NCBI GenBank assembly: GCA_014529385.2
Contig: CM043969.1
Location: 15,375,446 to 15,439,445 of the forward strand
DNA from: Adiantum capillus-veneris
Lineage: Eukaryota > Streptophyta > Polypodiopsida > Polypodiales > Pteridaceae
Length of the DNA stretch: 64,000 bases
Reading direction: 5' to 3'
Of the stretch, positions 11,171 through 21,300 are shown piece after piece (the stretch's first letter is position 1; every line of letters starts with the position of its first letter). Under the pieces are notes generated by a model, which was given only the letters and a program-made list of their open reading frames with translations, made no database searches and was not told the origin of the DNA. The position numbers and the translations under genes were made by a program.

Positions 11171-11831
11171 TGTAAGGCCCCCATTATAAGGAGAAGCCAT
11201 CGTGCGTGAAGGAAAATCACTCACCGGGAAACCAAAATTTTCACGGCCAAGAATCAGGGACAACTTTAGGGGGCCGGAATATTCCTTTTTGCCAGAATAT
11301 TATGGCCGGACGGCGGCCGGAAAGTGGTCGGAAAACAACCGTCGGTTGGTCGGTGGCCGGTAGTCAATGGCTGGTGGCCGGTGGCCGAATTCAAAAGCGG
11401 ACTTGTCTTCTCAAGGGCGGTCACACATGGGCGGATTGAAGGGTCCGATTTGGACTTATTCACACAAGGATGGCTACACATGGCTGCCTCTCATAAGAGA
11501 GGGCAGCCCTTTTGGCCTATAAAAGGAGGCCATTTCTACACACATTTTATAGTGTGAAGTTGATGCAACAAGGTGAGTGTGAGGTGTTGAGAGTGAAGCA
11601 ACGCGGGAGCTCCATTAAGGGTATAATACCTTTGTAAACTACTTCTTGTTTTGAAGTACTAAATCCATTTAGTGGCTGCTTTCCCGTGGACGTAGCCCAC
11701 ATTGGGTGAACCGCGTATATCGTGTGTACTCTCTCTCTCTCTCTACTCTATAATCTCGTGTATGTAAATCTGTCTCTCTCCATTAAGTAGTCTACTCAGT
11801 TATCTATTTAGCTACGTCTTATTTCCTAACA
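11171..11831 (+). repeat. Putative 5' LTR of the copia element
   Basis: The right edge is firm: ...CCTAACA at 11831 sits two bases before the primer-binding site. The left edge (TGTAAGGCCC at 11171) is a guess, because no 3' LTR is present for comparison. A TATAAAA box at 11518-11524 and a CT-rich stretch at ~11729-11745 fit a U3-R-U5 arrangement. Confidence 0.55.
11518..11524 (+). promoter_or_regulatory. LTR TATA box
   Basis: TATAAAA lies inside the putative 5' LTR, about 310 bp before the primer-binding site, where an LTR core promoter is expected. Transcription would begin about 30 bp downstream. Confidence 0.6.
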
Positions 11832-11833
11832 AC

Positions 11834-11845
11834 TGGTATCAGAGC
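11834..11845 (+). other. Primer-binding site (tRNA-Met)
   Basis: TGGTATCAGAGC is complementary to the 3' end of plant initiator tRNA-Met and lies two bases after the LTR end. It is the standard minus-strand primer site of Ty1/copia elements. Confidence 0.9.
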
Positions 11846-11904
11846 AAGGTTTGCTCGTAGCTAAGTTATCTCAAGGAAAGGATTCCTTGAATTGAGTGGG
11901 AGTT

Positions 11905-12723
11905 ATGGCAGAGGAAGGGAAGCTCACGATTGAGAAGTTCAATGGCAAAAGCTACCAACATTGGAAGATGCAGATTGAAGACTATCTCTACCAGAAGGAC
12001 CTCTATTTGCCACTAGGCGGTCTTGCAAAGAAGCCCGCAATGATGGCAGATGAAGCATGGATTGTCCTTGATCGAAAGGCACTAGGAACAATCCGGTTAA
12101 GCTTGGCGTCAACCGTGGCCTTCAACGTTTCAGAGATGAAGACCACGGAGGACTTAATGAAGTCACTTGATGACTTCTACAAGAAACCATCGGCATCCAA
12201 TAAGGTATTTCTTATGAAGCGCTTGTTCAATCTAAAGATGGTAGAGAATGGTTCAGTTGTTGCAGAACACCTAAATGAATTTAACACAAACATAGGTCAA
12301 CTTCGATCGGTGAAAATCAATTTTGATGACGAAGTGCGAGCTCTCCTTATACTATCATCTCTACCGGATAGTTGGGACAGCCTTGTGATGGCTGTAAGTA
12401 ATTCTATTTCTGGCACAAATACTCTTAAGTTTGATGATGTTGTGGGTGTTATCCTAAGTGAGGAAATACGAAGGAGAAGCACAGGAGAATTATCAAGTAT
12501 TGCATTGTCAGTGGAAACAAGAGGAAGGCCTAAGGAGACATTCAAAAACCAGAAGGGTCGTGATCGCTCAAGACGAAGCAAGTCACGCACGAAGTCAGTT
12601 CTTGAATGTTGGAACTGCGGCAAGAAGGGCCACATCAAGAAGGATTGCTGGTCCAAGAAGAAGAAGGAGACAAAGTCTCAAGACAACAACCAACATCAGA
12701 GGCCAATGTGGCAGGTAAAGTAG
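11905..12723 (+). CDS. gag: Ty1/copia Gag
   Basis: This Gag polyprotein of ~272 residues forms the virus-like particle and binds element RNA. It starts MAEEGKLTIEKFNGKSYQHW, the usual gag start with the K/EKFNG..Y..WK motif. The central part matches the UBN2-type gag domain (LMKSLDDFYKK, LPDSWDSLVMAVS). It ends with a basic stretch and one CCHC zinc knuckle, CWNCGKKGHIKKDC, about 40 residues before the stop. I chose the ATG at 11905 because it opens the conserved N terminus. The frame stops at 12721-12723, while protease continues in another frame that overlaps it by ~110 bp. Most copia families use a single frame, so this is probably a one-base indel in the purine-rich run near 12655-12670. 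Confidence 0.85.
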   Translation: MAEEGKLTIEKFNGKSYQHWKMQIEDYLYQKDLYLPLGGLAKKPAMMADEAWIVLDRKALGTIRLSLASTVAFNVSEMKTTEDLMKSLDDFYKKPSASNKVFLMKRLFNLKMVENGSVVAEHLNEFNTNIGQLRSVKINFDDEVRALLILSSLPDSWDSLVMAVSNSISGTNTLKFDDVVGVILSEEIRRRSTGELSSIALSVETRGRPKETFKNQKGRDRSRRSKSRTKSVLECWNCGKKGHIKKDCWSKKKKETKSQDNNQHQRPMWQVK

Positions 12724-14159
12724 AGCAAGATGCTCTAATTCTCTCATTATACAATGTGTCTAATTCCTGGATAGTAGATTCCGGGGCTTCATTCCATGCG
12801 ACACCACACAAGCAACATTTCCAAGATTACACCAAAGGTAATTTTGGGTATGTATACTTGGGAGATGATGAAGCTTGTGAGTTTGTCGGCAAAGGTACAA
12901 TTTCTATCAAAACTGCTAACGGAAATGAATGGAAGTTTAAAGATGTTAGGCATGTTCCTTCTCTTCGGAAAAATTTGATCTCTACAGAACAATTGGACGA
13001 TGAAGGTCACAACATTGCATTTGGAAACAAATGGTGGAAGATCTCAAAGGGATCTTTGGTGGTTGCCAAGGGAGAAAAGGTCGGTACACTTTACTTGTGT
13101 ACTATGAGCACACAACCTTCAGCTTGTGCAGCAACTACAGAAGTTGACAGTGCGGTGTGGCACTACCGGCTTGGGCATATGAGTGCCAAAGGAATGCAAA
13201 TCCTTCGAACAAAGAAGCTTCTATCATGTTTGAAAGAAGTGGACTTAGAGTTCTGTGAGGACTGTGTTTATGGTAAACAAAAGAGGGTAAAATTTCAAAA
13301 ATCAGGAAATGAAAGAAAAAATAAAAAACTTGAGCTGGTTCATTCTGATGTTTGGGGTCCTGCAAGTACACCATCACTTGGTGGCTCATTGTACTATGTA
13401 ACATTCATAGACGATGCGACTAGAAAAACATGGGTTTATGTCCTGAAGAATAAATCCGATGTATTTTCCATATTTCAAAGGTGTAAAGCCTTTGTGGAGA
13501 ATGAAATAGGTACCAAGGTTAAATGCCTCAGCTCTGACAATGGAGGCGAATATTGCAGCCAAGCTTTTGAAAGCTTTTGTGCTAGCAATGGCATTCGGAG
13601 GCAAAGGACAACCCCAAGGACACCTCAACAAAATGGAATTTTGGAAAGGATGAACAGGACAATCATGGAGCGAGCACGAAGCATGCGATTACATGCAGGC
13701 CTACCGCTTGAGCTCTGGGCGGAAGCTGTAAGTACGTTTGTGTACTTAATCAATCGATCACCCTCAACGGCATTGGATGGGGGAGTTCGAGAAGAGGCAT
13801 GGACAGGTAAACCGGTGAATTATGCATTTCTCAAAGTGTTTGGGTGTGAGGCTTTCATGCACATTGATAGAAGCCTAAGATCAAAGCTAGATGCAAAGTC
13901 CAAAAAGTGTTTCTTCATTGGCTATGGAGAAGGTTACTTTGGGTATCGCCTATGGAATCCTCAAGATGGTAAAATCTTAAGGAGTAGGGATGTAATTTTT
14001 AATGAACAAAATATGTACAAAGATTACTTGGAAAGAAAACAAACAAAAGAAATAGGTGATGAGTACATGGATCTTGACGACGGTGAAGACTCAAGGACTG
14101 CAAACGGTGACAATGTGCAACAACGTCAACCAAATGAGGAGCCTCAACCTATATTATAA
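12606..14159 (+). pseudogene. pol: Ty1/copia Pol 5' half: protease and integrase
   Basis: The frame contains the aspartic protease motif WIVDSGASFHAT, then the GAG-pre-integrase/HHCC zinc domain (YRLGHMS ... CEDCVYGK), then the integrase core with all three acidic residues visible: D in HSDVWGP, D in SSDNGGEY and E in NGILERMNRT. The end of the integrase region (FIGYGEGYFGYRLWN, SRDVIFNE) is present, then the frame stops. Reverse transcriptase (YVDD) and RNase H are missing. The true protein would begin in the gag frame. Residues before about position 35 here are out-of-frame gag. It is similar in layout to Tnt1-type elements, but I did not place it in a lineage. Confidence 0.85.
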
Positions 14160-14160
14160 T

Positions 14161-14819
14161 GCCACGAATGAATAAGAGGAGGAGACACTCACAACGGAGA
14201 ATGGAATCTGGAAAAGAACATGTAAGGTCCAAATTGCTACTCAGGGGAGGAGAAGAAATTTTTTAAGAGTTATTAAACCAGCATGTTAAATGACAAGAAA
14301 GGAATCCTAGGAAAAAAGAGAATAAAATGAAAAGAAAGAAGTCAAAACCAGCGATGGAGAGCGAAACTCAATTCTTGGCAATGATAGATACATTGGATTG
14401 CATCAAGGATAAAATAGCTAGAAGATATCTAGACATGAAAAACACGGATCAACGTACCAAAAAATAAAAAAGGAAAAATAACCTTCAATGACTAAAATCA
14501 AGAGCAAGACGAAGTATACAGAGATGAAATGGACCTTAAAAGAGGTTTGGACTATTAAAATGGAGTGAAAAGGTGACAAACTAAGGGCAATCAATGTTCC
14601 TTTACACTATAAAAATGCAGTTTGCAAGATCAACAAATTATAGTAGAGAAACCATTGTGCCAGCCAAAAGAATAAGGAGGATTCTATTTGGGACCTAAAA
14701 ACGCCAAATGAATTGACCTCACAGAGTTGAGAGAAGACTCAAAGCCAGCATACATAGCTATAGATTTGTCTCTAGAGGTGGAATAAATTATTGATCAAAC
14801 ATTAAAGGAATATAGGACT
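14161..14819. other. Junction region, no gene
   Basis: This is AT- and purine-rich sequence without a frame I can assign. It probably belongs to the gypsy relic whose RT follows, representing its degraded protease or spacer part. Confidence 0.4.
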
Positions 14820-15570
14820 ATTTTCACTTGGTCTTACAAAGATCTCAAGGGGGTGGATCTTGAAAATGATGTCAACATACAATCCCGATGAGAGATGATG
14901 CTTAACCAAGTAGACAACAACCATACATCTACAATGAGACCTTTGCTAAGAAGATCAAGGAAGAGATCGAGAAGCTCAAGGAGGTTGAATTCATCTATGA
15001 CATAGAACACACTGATTGGGTATCACCTATTGTGGTAGTGCCAAAAAATAATAGCAAACTCAGAGTGTATGTGAATCTCAAGAAGATGAATGCAGCTATA
15101 ACTATTCTCTTCTTATCACGGATCATGTTCTACAATGAGTAGATAGAAAAGAGGCTTATAGCTTCTTGGATGGATTCTCGGGTTATAATCTGCTAGCCAT
15201 AGATCCCAAGGATCAACACAAAGTGGCTTTTGCCACGGAATGGGAAAAGAGTCATACCTTTTGGACTGACCAATATACCAGCAACATTCTAGCAACTAAT
15301 GAGCCATGATCTTAAGGAATATATGCGGAATCTTATAGAAGTTTACATGGATGATCTTTGTATGTATTCTAAAAAAAGAGAGAGCCATTTCAAACACTTA
15401 CAGTGTGTCTTTGAGAAATGTTATCTATATAGGATTTGTTTTAACCGAAGAGATACATATTTATGGCTAGATAGGCAAAAATTCTCAAATATATTGTATC
15501 AAAAAATGGTATTGCCACAAATATGAAAAAAGTAGCAGTGATTGCAGAGATGGCTAGACCAACAAATTTC
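14820..15570 (+). pseudogene. Decayed Ty3/gypsy reverse transcriptase
   Basis: Fragments in two or more frames align in order with plant gypsy RT. They are KEYRTIFTWSYKDLKG before the RT; EEIEKLKEVEFI; VSPIVVVPKNNSKLRVYVN (the PKK.GKLR motif); FLDGFSGYNLLAIDPKD (block B); and VYMDDLCMYSK (the YxDD active site, frame starting near 15299). Several stops and at least two frameshifts separate them. RNase H and integrase are absent. It directly abuts the truncated copia element, so the two were joined by deletion or nested insertion. Confidence 0.75.
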
Positions 15571-15600
15571 AAGGAAGTTCAAGCATTTATGGGACAACCT

Positions 15601-16216
15601 TAACCTAATTATTTGCACTCCCCTTAGAGAGTCAAGGGAATAGGATATTGCAAAGATTGGGGGGAAACCCTAAGGCTAAACCCCTATCCTCCTCGTCGAG
15701 AAAAACAAAGTCATCATCCGTGAGACCATACGTACCATCCATATAATCATGTAATTCTTATTCATCATCAGAGGCACCAATGTCTACTAAGAAGGTCACT
15801 AGACACCTATAGTCATCTTCCTCAAAAGGATATGCTTGTGAAATGGGAGATATACTCTCTACTAAGTATGGATCAGTCATGGTCAAGAGATGTATCAGCC
15901 ATTCTAACTCTCTCATCACATGCTCTAATCCAAAAATTGACCATTAAAAAACATAAAAAAACAAGTGAAAACGGACGCTTAAAAAAGTGAGCGGTTAGCC
16001 TTCGAGGTTATTCACCGACGCTTGTAGGGTGCCAAAGGAACATGCATCTGAGCTCTGGTCATGTGCTAGAGGCCGAGAAACTAGAGAGCATTTCGACTTA
16101 CGCGAGTTCTCAATATCCACCTACCTTAGGTTCCGGGCCCTCAGCGGGGACCCAAGGTAGTGCAAACCAAGACCCAAACATAGCGGCTAGCGGACTCTTC
16201 CTCTGACTACAACATC
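15601..16216. other. Leader-like spacer, no gene
   Basis: No protein motif is seen. It precedes the gag relic that starts at 16217 and could be its 5' untranslated leader. No LTR or primer-binding site was recognised. Confidence 0.35.
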
Positions 16217-18752
16217 ATGGAGAGTTTCCCAATGCCTAATCCCGATAGCTCAAGCCAAGACATGCATGCCATGGGTCCATGGTCCGGGCCGAGCGTGCTT
16301 AGCCGCTTGAAGGAAACCTCTAGTAGAGCCACTCGCTCCGAACATGGAGCTAACGATGTAAATGAGGGGGGCGGGGAAGTAAATTCACCATTTGTGACCA
16401 ACGTAGACCCTATGCTCTTAGAGAGTGTGCACGTGAATACTCCATTCACTGCATCCCCTGAATCTTCAAGCCTTGCCAAAGTGCAAGATTTTGAGCGATA
16501 TATCATCGCGGCTAGGGAAAAGGAAATTGAGAGCTTACGCAAGGCGGAGCAACGAAAAGAGATAAAAGAGAAAGCCCCTATGTCAATATCTTTGCTAGGA
16601 GAGAAATCGAGTGCTCCTGAATTAGAGACCCCTAAGGGTCAACCCATAGAGAATCACATTGCATCTAGTTCAAAGGACACCACTAGTACGTCAATCCTAG
16701 ATGGAGCGTTCCTAAATGAGAACTAGGAGTACAAACTACAAACTAAAACTCTAACCGACCTATACACAAGTCACACCTATCACGTGGGTTGGTTAGATGT
16801 CCTACAATCCACAATGGGTGCTACTAGAGTGGAGCATCAACAACAAAGAGTTTGTAAGGTGATCCATAGAGTCATTGAGCTAGAGAGACAGAACAAGGGG
16901 ATCCACATGCCTTCAATCGGTCTCATGAGATTCTTGGATACAGGGAAGGGTAAACAACCAAACTATTGCAAATGGAGACTCCCTTGGTAAGTCTGATGGA
17001 TCCTCCATATGTGGTTTCGCCAAGGGTCTCAGTGCAATCTGAGCCCACAAGTGATAGCTTTCCAAGTCTAGATTATCTTTCCCTTGATGACGCCATGGCT
17101 ACCATGCCTACCCCAATGATGGGCATTCCAAGAAACATGCCATGGAACTCATTTGTTAGTAAATCACCGCTACATGGTAGCTCAATGCCTGCAATAGTAG
17201 CTACAAGTGTGTGCCAATCATATATACCCATGGGTCCTCGTACTCATGTAGTTGCTACCCCTCCCATTGTTTCAACTACCTATGATCCACAACCACAATA
17301 CCCAAGCTCTTATTTCCATGGGACCATACCGGCTAGCATTAGCATGTCACATCCGACATCTGCTATGCCTAGGGCCACACATATGAAGTTTGGACCACCA
17401 CATGGCACAACATCGTACCAAACGTGGAACCCAAGGGATTCCTATGCGTCAAGCCCAATGCCAATACCTACTCCACATGTAGTCTTTGGAGCACCTCAAC
17501 CCATGGTTCCTGCTCACTTAGGTGACTTGGCAACATTTTCTCAAGCTATCGGTTGATCTATTGCTGAGAATATGTGTAACATGTCTGATAGAGAACCTAA
17601 AAGTAAAGCAGTACCAATAGCCAAGCTCACACAAAAATTTAGTGGAGACGAGGATGTGAGAAAGCATATCGGAGTATTTGAACAAATAGGCAATTCTCTA
17701 GGAGAACACAATGACCTGCATAAGAGTAATGCTTTAAGCCTAACCTTAAGTGGGAAGGCAGGGGATTGGTATAGAACCCTAAGGGTGGAAGAAAAAAAAT
17801 TTACCCTACTCTTAGGAGATCGTTCTTAAAAGAATACATACAAGAGGGAGTGCTTTGGGGTGTAGCCTGTCAGCTCCAGAAAGCCCAACGAGAGGAAGGA
17901 GAGTCGGTGAGAGACTTTATTAGTCGCTTGAAGCATTTGAATTCTTGTTGTAATCCCAATGAGTGCTTCAATAATAATCAATTGCTTCATAGATTCATTA
18001 GGGCATTACGACATGAGGATATCTACAATAGCCTAGTCATTAAAGGTATCACCACTTGGGAAGCAGTCACCACCAATGCGATCCAATTGGAGGATAATTT
18101 AATGATTCAAGAAGAAAGAGTGTCTGTTGAGCCTAAATCTATTAGCTTGCAAGCATCGGGGCATCAGCCAATGACCCTAAAGCCTATTTCTAAGGAGCCA
18201 AAGATATCTAAGATGAATTTAGCAGATCTCACCAAGGCCATTCAAGAGAGTCTTAGAGAGAATCCTACTCCACAAAAGAATCATATGTATCCAAAAGGGA
18301 GCGACAATGGTGCTCAGTATGCTATGGACCGCATAGTACCAGGTGAATGCCCTACTTTTAGAGTAAAATTCAATGGGAACTGCAATGCCTGTGGGAGGTA
18401 TGGTCATCAAGCTAAGGATTGCATAGTATTTAAGCACACAATGGACAATAGACCAACCTTAGCATGGACAGATACACCTCGAGTGCCTGCATTAATGCCG
18501 GACCCACCTCTTGAACAAACATCACAACGCATGGTCCCTAGGGCACAAAATGTTGTTCAAACAATACGCTTACTAGCTCCAGTGCTAGGACCGCAACCAC
18601 CACATTCGAGAATTAATTTTGAGAATCAAGTGGGTTGTGAGTCATCTATTGCTTGTTTGGAAGGCTGTGAAGAGGATATAGACCCTAATATTTCCTATGG
18701 GATGGATGTTGTTGAAGAAAGTCCACAATACTACATGGAGGACTATTGGTGA
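16217..18752 (+). pseudogene. Ty3/gypsy-type Gag relic with zinc knuckle
   Basis: The Gag is read in pieces: 16217-16726 (begins MESFPMPNPDSSSQD; charged helix-like KEIESLRKAEQRKEI), 16966-17556 (proline/serine/methionine-rich), 17572-17829 (gag domain start, LTQKFSGDEDVRKHIGVFEQ and GKAGDWYRTL), then a frameshift at about 17822 into 17850-18752 (QREEGESVRDFISRLKHL). The last piece carries one CCHC zinc knuckle, CNACGRYGHQAKDC, at residues ~178-191. The pattern matches plant gypsy Gag, which packages element RNA. Two stops and the frameshift prevent a full product. Confidence 0.65.
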
Positions 18753-19491
18753 CAAGTCAAACCTGTCTATCAAGTAGCTTCTCTTGCTGCAACAGGCCAA
18801 AATATCAATTACACTACTAAGAGACCACCTCTTCAATGCTATGAGGTCCACATCGTGTGGCCGAGTGTCCTATTAGACTACAAAAGAATGCCACACTAAT
18901 GCAAACCAATCAAGCGAGCATGTCTACAATGCTGATACTCATGTGTAATCGATGTGTCATAGATCATTTGATTGCCCAATGTCCAAATAATCCAAATGCA
19001 CCGAAGATCACGTCATTAAACTTGATTGAGGTTACCGAGGAGCCATCACAAAGTACACTTGTGGTACTAGTAAACATACTCACACGATTGATGCTCCAAA
19101 AACAAAATTATATTCTTGAGGAAAGAGACACGGCATCAATTTCCCAATCACAGAAAAAGAAGAAAACATGAAGAAAGAGATCACAAAAAGTAGCAAAGTG
19201 AGACCCTAGTTCAAAGACCAACATAGGGACTGGTGAGACGACCCCATATATATAAACGACATTGAAGAGGATTCTAATTCAGGTGAGACCATGGAGACCA
19301 AAACGACCACTAAGATAGAAACCAACCAGGAAGATCTTCATGAGCCACAATGGCCAGGATCCAAGAAGAAGATAGGAACTGATCCAAACCCTACAGAGGA
19401 GATCGAGCGAGTCAAGCAATTAAGGAGTTTGGTAGAAGATACCCAAAGGGATCTACAACCAGCACCTAGGTAGATCTAGATTACATACACC

Positions 19492-20430
19492 GTGTTCCCT
19501 ACGCAACAAAAACCTCACCAAGTCCATAGACCCTTAGCCATACCTAGTTTCATCCAAGAACAAAGTGACTTAAAGTCATGGGAAAGTGGGCGTACTCACT
19601 TCTTGATGGAAAGAATGTTTACAGAGAGACTACCTGATCCTATCGAAAAAATGGAGATCCCATATTTCCTACGTCAAGGGACTGAAGCCCAAAAGGTGTC
19701 GTTAAACATTGCCAAATTGATGAATTTCATGTCTTCAGAAGTTAGAACTACCATCATGTCCAAAGTATATAAAGACCCTGAGCTAGTCTCAGCTCTTCGA
19801 GCCTTCCTCAATGTAGAAGTGAAGTTTGGGCTACCACAATTTTCACAGATGGATGGAGCTTGGGAGATGCCAAGAGAGGAGGAACACTTAGATCCACAAC
19901 CCGACCTAGATGAGAACCTTGTTATAGAAATACCTCTTAACAAGTTGTGACAATACTTTGAGGGTGATGAATCCAATGTGACCATACCAATCACTACTAA
20001 GGGATTAACTGTGAAGGGAATCCTTGATGGTGGCACTGGGGTTAGCATTGTGACTAAAAATTGATGGGAAACTATGGGAAGACCTCACCTTGGAACCACA
20101 ACCATAGTAGTAAAGATGGCCAATGGGTCTATTGTTAAACCTATTGGGATGCCATAATATTTGAAGATCAAGGTCTTTGGACATAAAATAAGAGTTACCT
20201 TCATTGTTATGGATTTCTCCAAGCACACTATGGCATCTGAAATGATCTTAGGACATCCTTTCATGAGGGAAGAAAAAATGGTACATGATTGGTCTAAAAA
20301 CCATGTCTACCTGCAGTTCCAAGATTCTGTCATTCGAGTGGATCTTGTAACTAGTCGAGCACATCCCCTTGGAAATAGGTTTATAATTGATTATAGATCT
20401 GACACCACAGTTCACTCGGCCCCATTGTAG
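19492..20430 (+). pseudogene. Gypsy-type aspartic protease relic, copy C
   Basis: The frame 19492-19950 leads into a retropepsin-like domain: GLTVKGILDGGTGVSIVTKN with the active-site aspartate in ILDGG (DGG where most retropepsins have DSG or DTG), then VKMANGSIVKP and SEMILGHPFMRE (the ILG flap-side motif). In-frame stops occur after VTKN (TGG to TGA) and near 20157. The same domain recurs at 28478-28891 and 44278-44760 with fewer lesions. ILDGG is used by some plant gypsy lineages, so the glycine need not mean inactivity, but the stops do. Confidence 0.65.
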
Positions 20431-20859
20431 TATTGCTACACGTGTAAAGCGGACACTGATGTTTGGGAAGAATCTCCTTATATGGATGTACTACCTAGGA
20501 TGACTGAGTTGGACAATGTGGATTGGATCCACCTAGCAGCAACCATAGACAGTTGGGGAAACAGGGGGACGACCTGGGTAACACCTGAGGGGGATGAAAT
20601 GCGCATACCCTTAAATATGCTAAAAGTAATGCATATAGTAATGTAGTATTGCTACACGTGTAAAGCGGACACTGATGTTTGGGAAGAATCTCCTTATATG
20701 GATGTACTACCTGGGATGACTAAGTTGGACAATGTAGATTGGATCCACCTAGCAACAACCATAGACACTTGGGGAAACAAGGGGATGACCTGGGTAACAC
20801 CTGAGGGGGATGAAATGCGCATACCCTTAAATATGCTAAAAGTAATGCATATAGTTTCT
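20428..20859 (+). repeat. 216-bp tandem duplication, in frame
   Basis: The unit beginning TAGTATTGCTACACG at 20428 starts again at 20644, and both units run through GTAATGCATATAGT with only a few substitutions. 216 bp equals 72 codons, so the downstream frame (MDVLPGMTKLDNVDW...) is preserved. The two related segments at ~28960 and ~44765 carry one copy. Confidence 0.9.
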
Positions 20860-20865
20860 GACAAG

Positions 20866-21300
20866 ACTCATCCTCATATAAAAAAGAAAACATACAAGTG
20901 ACTCCCTAAATCTGCTTTAGCGACCATGGTTGATGCTAAAAAACACAAGCCCACATTTTTGGTGCCTTGTAAGAAACATCCCACTCGCTCCAAGAAATGT
21001 AAGGAAGCGTGGCATTGGATTCCTAAATGACTATTGGAAGCCCAAGGTTACTATCAAAGAAATGATCAAATCTGGGTGCCAAAACATAGATTGTGTTCTT
21101 ACCTATCACCTGACCCATGTGCGCCCAATCCTGTAGCTCCAAAATGGATTGACGATCGAGGAATGAAAAAAATCACAAAATGCTACACACCCGCTCCAGA
21201 TCTAGTTTGGGTAGCGAAGAAAGAACCATTTGTTCCACCTAGCTCAAGAAGGCGGAGTCCCATGAAGCTTTTAGCTCCTCATGTAATGCATCCATAGAGG
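20866..21300 (+). pseudogene. Downstream part of the gypsy relic, unassigned
   Basis: Two overlapping frames carry a readable polypeptide (WHWIPK, then EAQGYYQRNDQIWVPKHR, then DLVWVAKKEPFVPP) broken by a stop and a frameshift near 21030. It continues the protease relic, but I recognise no catalytic motif and cannot name the domain. No reverse transcriptase follows. Confidence 0.35.

Larger units (their letters stand above)
11171..14160 (+). mobile_element. Ty1/copia element, truncated 5' half
   Basis: The order is putative 5' LTR, tRNA-Met primer-binding site, gag, protease, GAG-pre-integrase and integrase. The element ends abruptly at about 14150-14160, before the reverse transcriptase, RNase H and 3' LTR. 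The sequence that follows belongs to a different, gypsy-type relic. Loss of the 3' half makes it non-autonomous. Confidence 0.85.

Noticed and set aside
11834-11845. tRNA gene
   Set aside because: Only the 12-15 bases complementary to the tRNA-Met 3' end are present, in the primer-site position; there is no cloverleaf.
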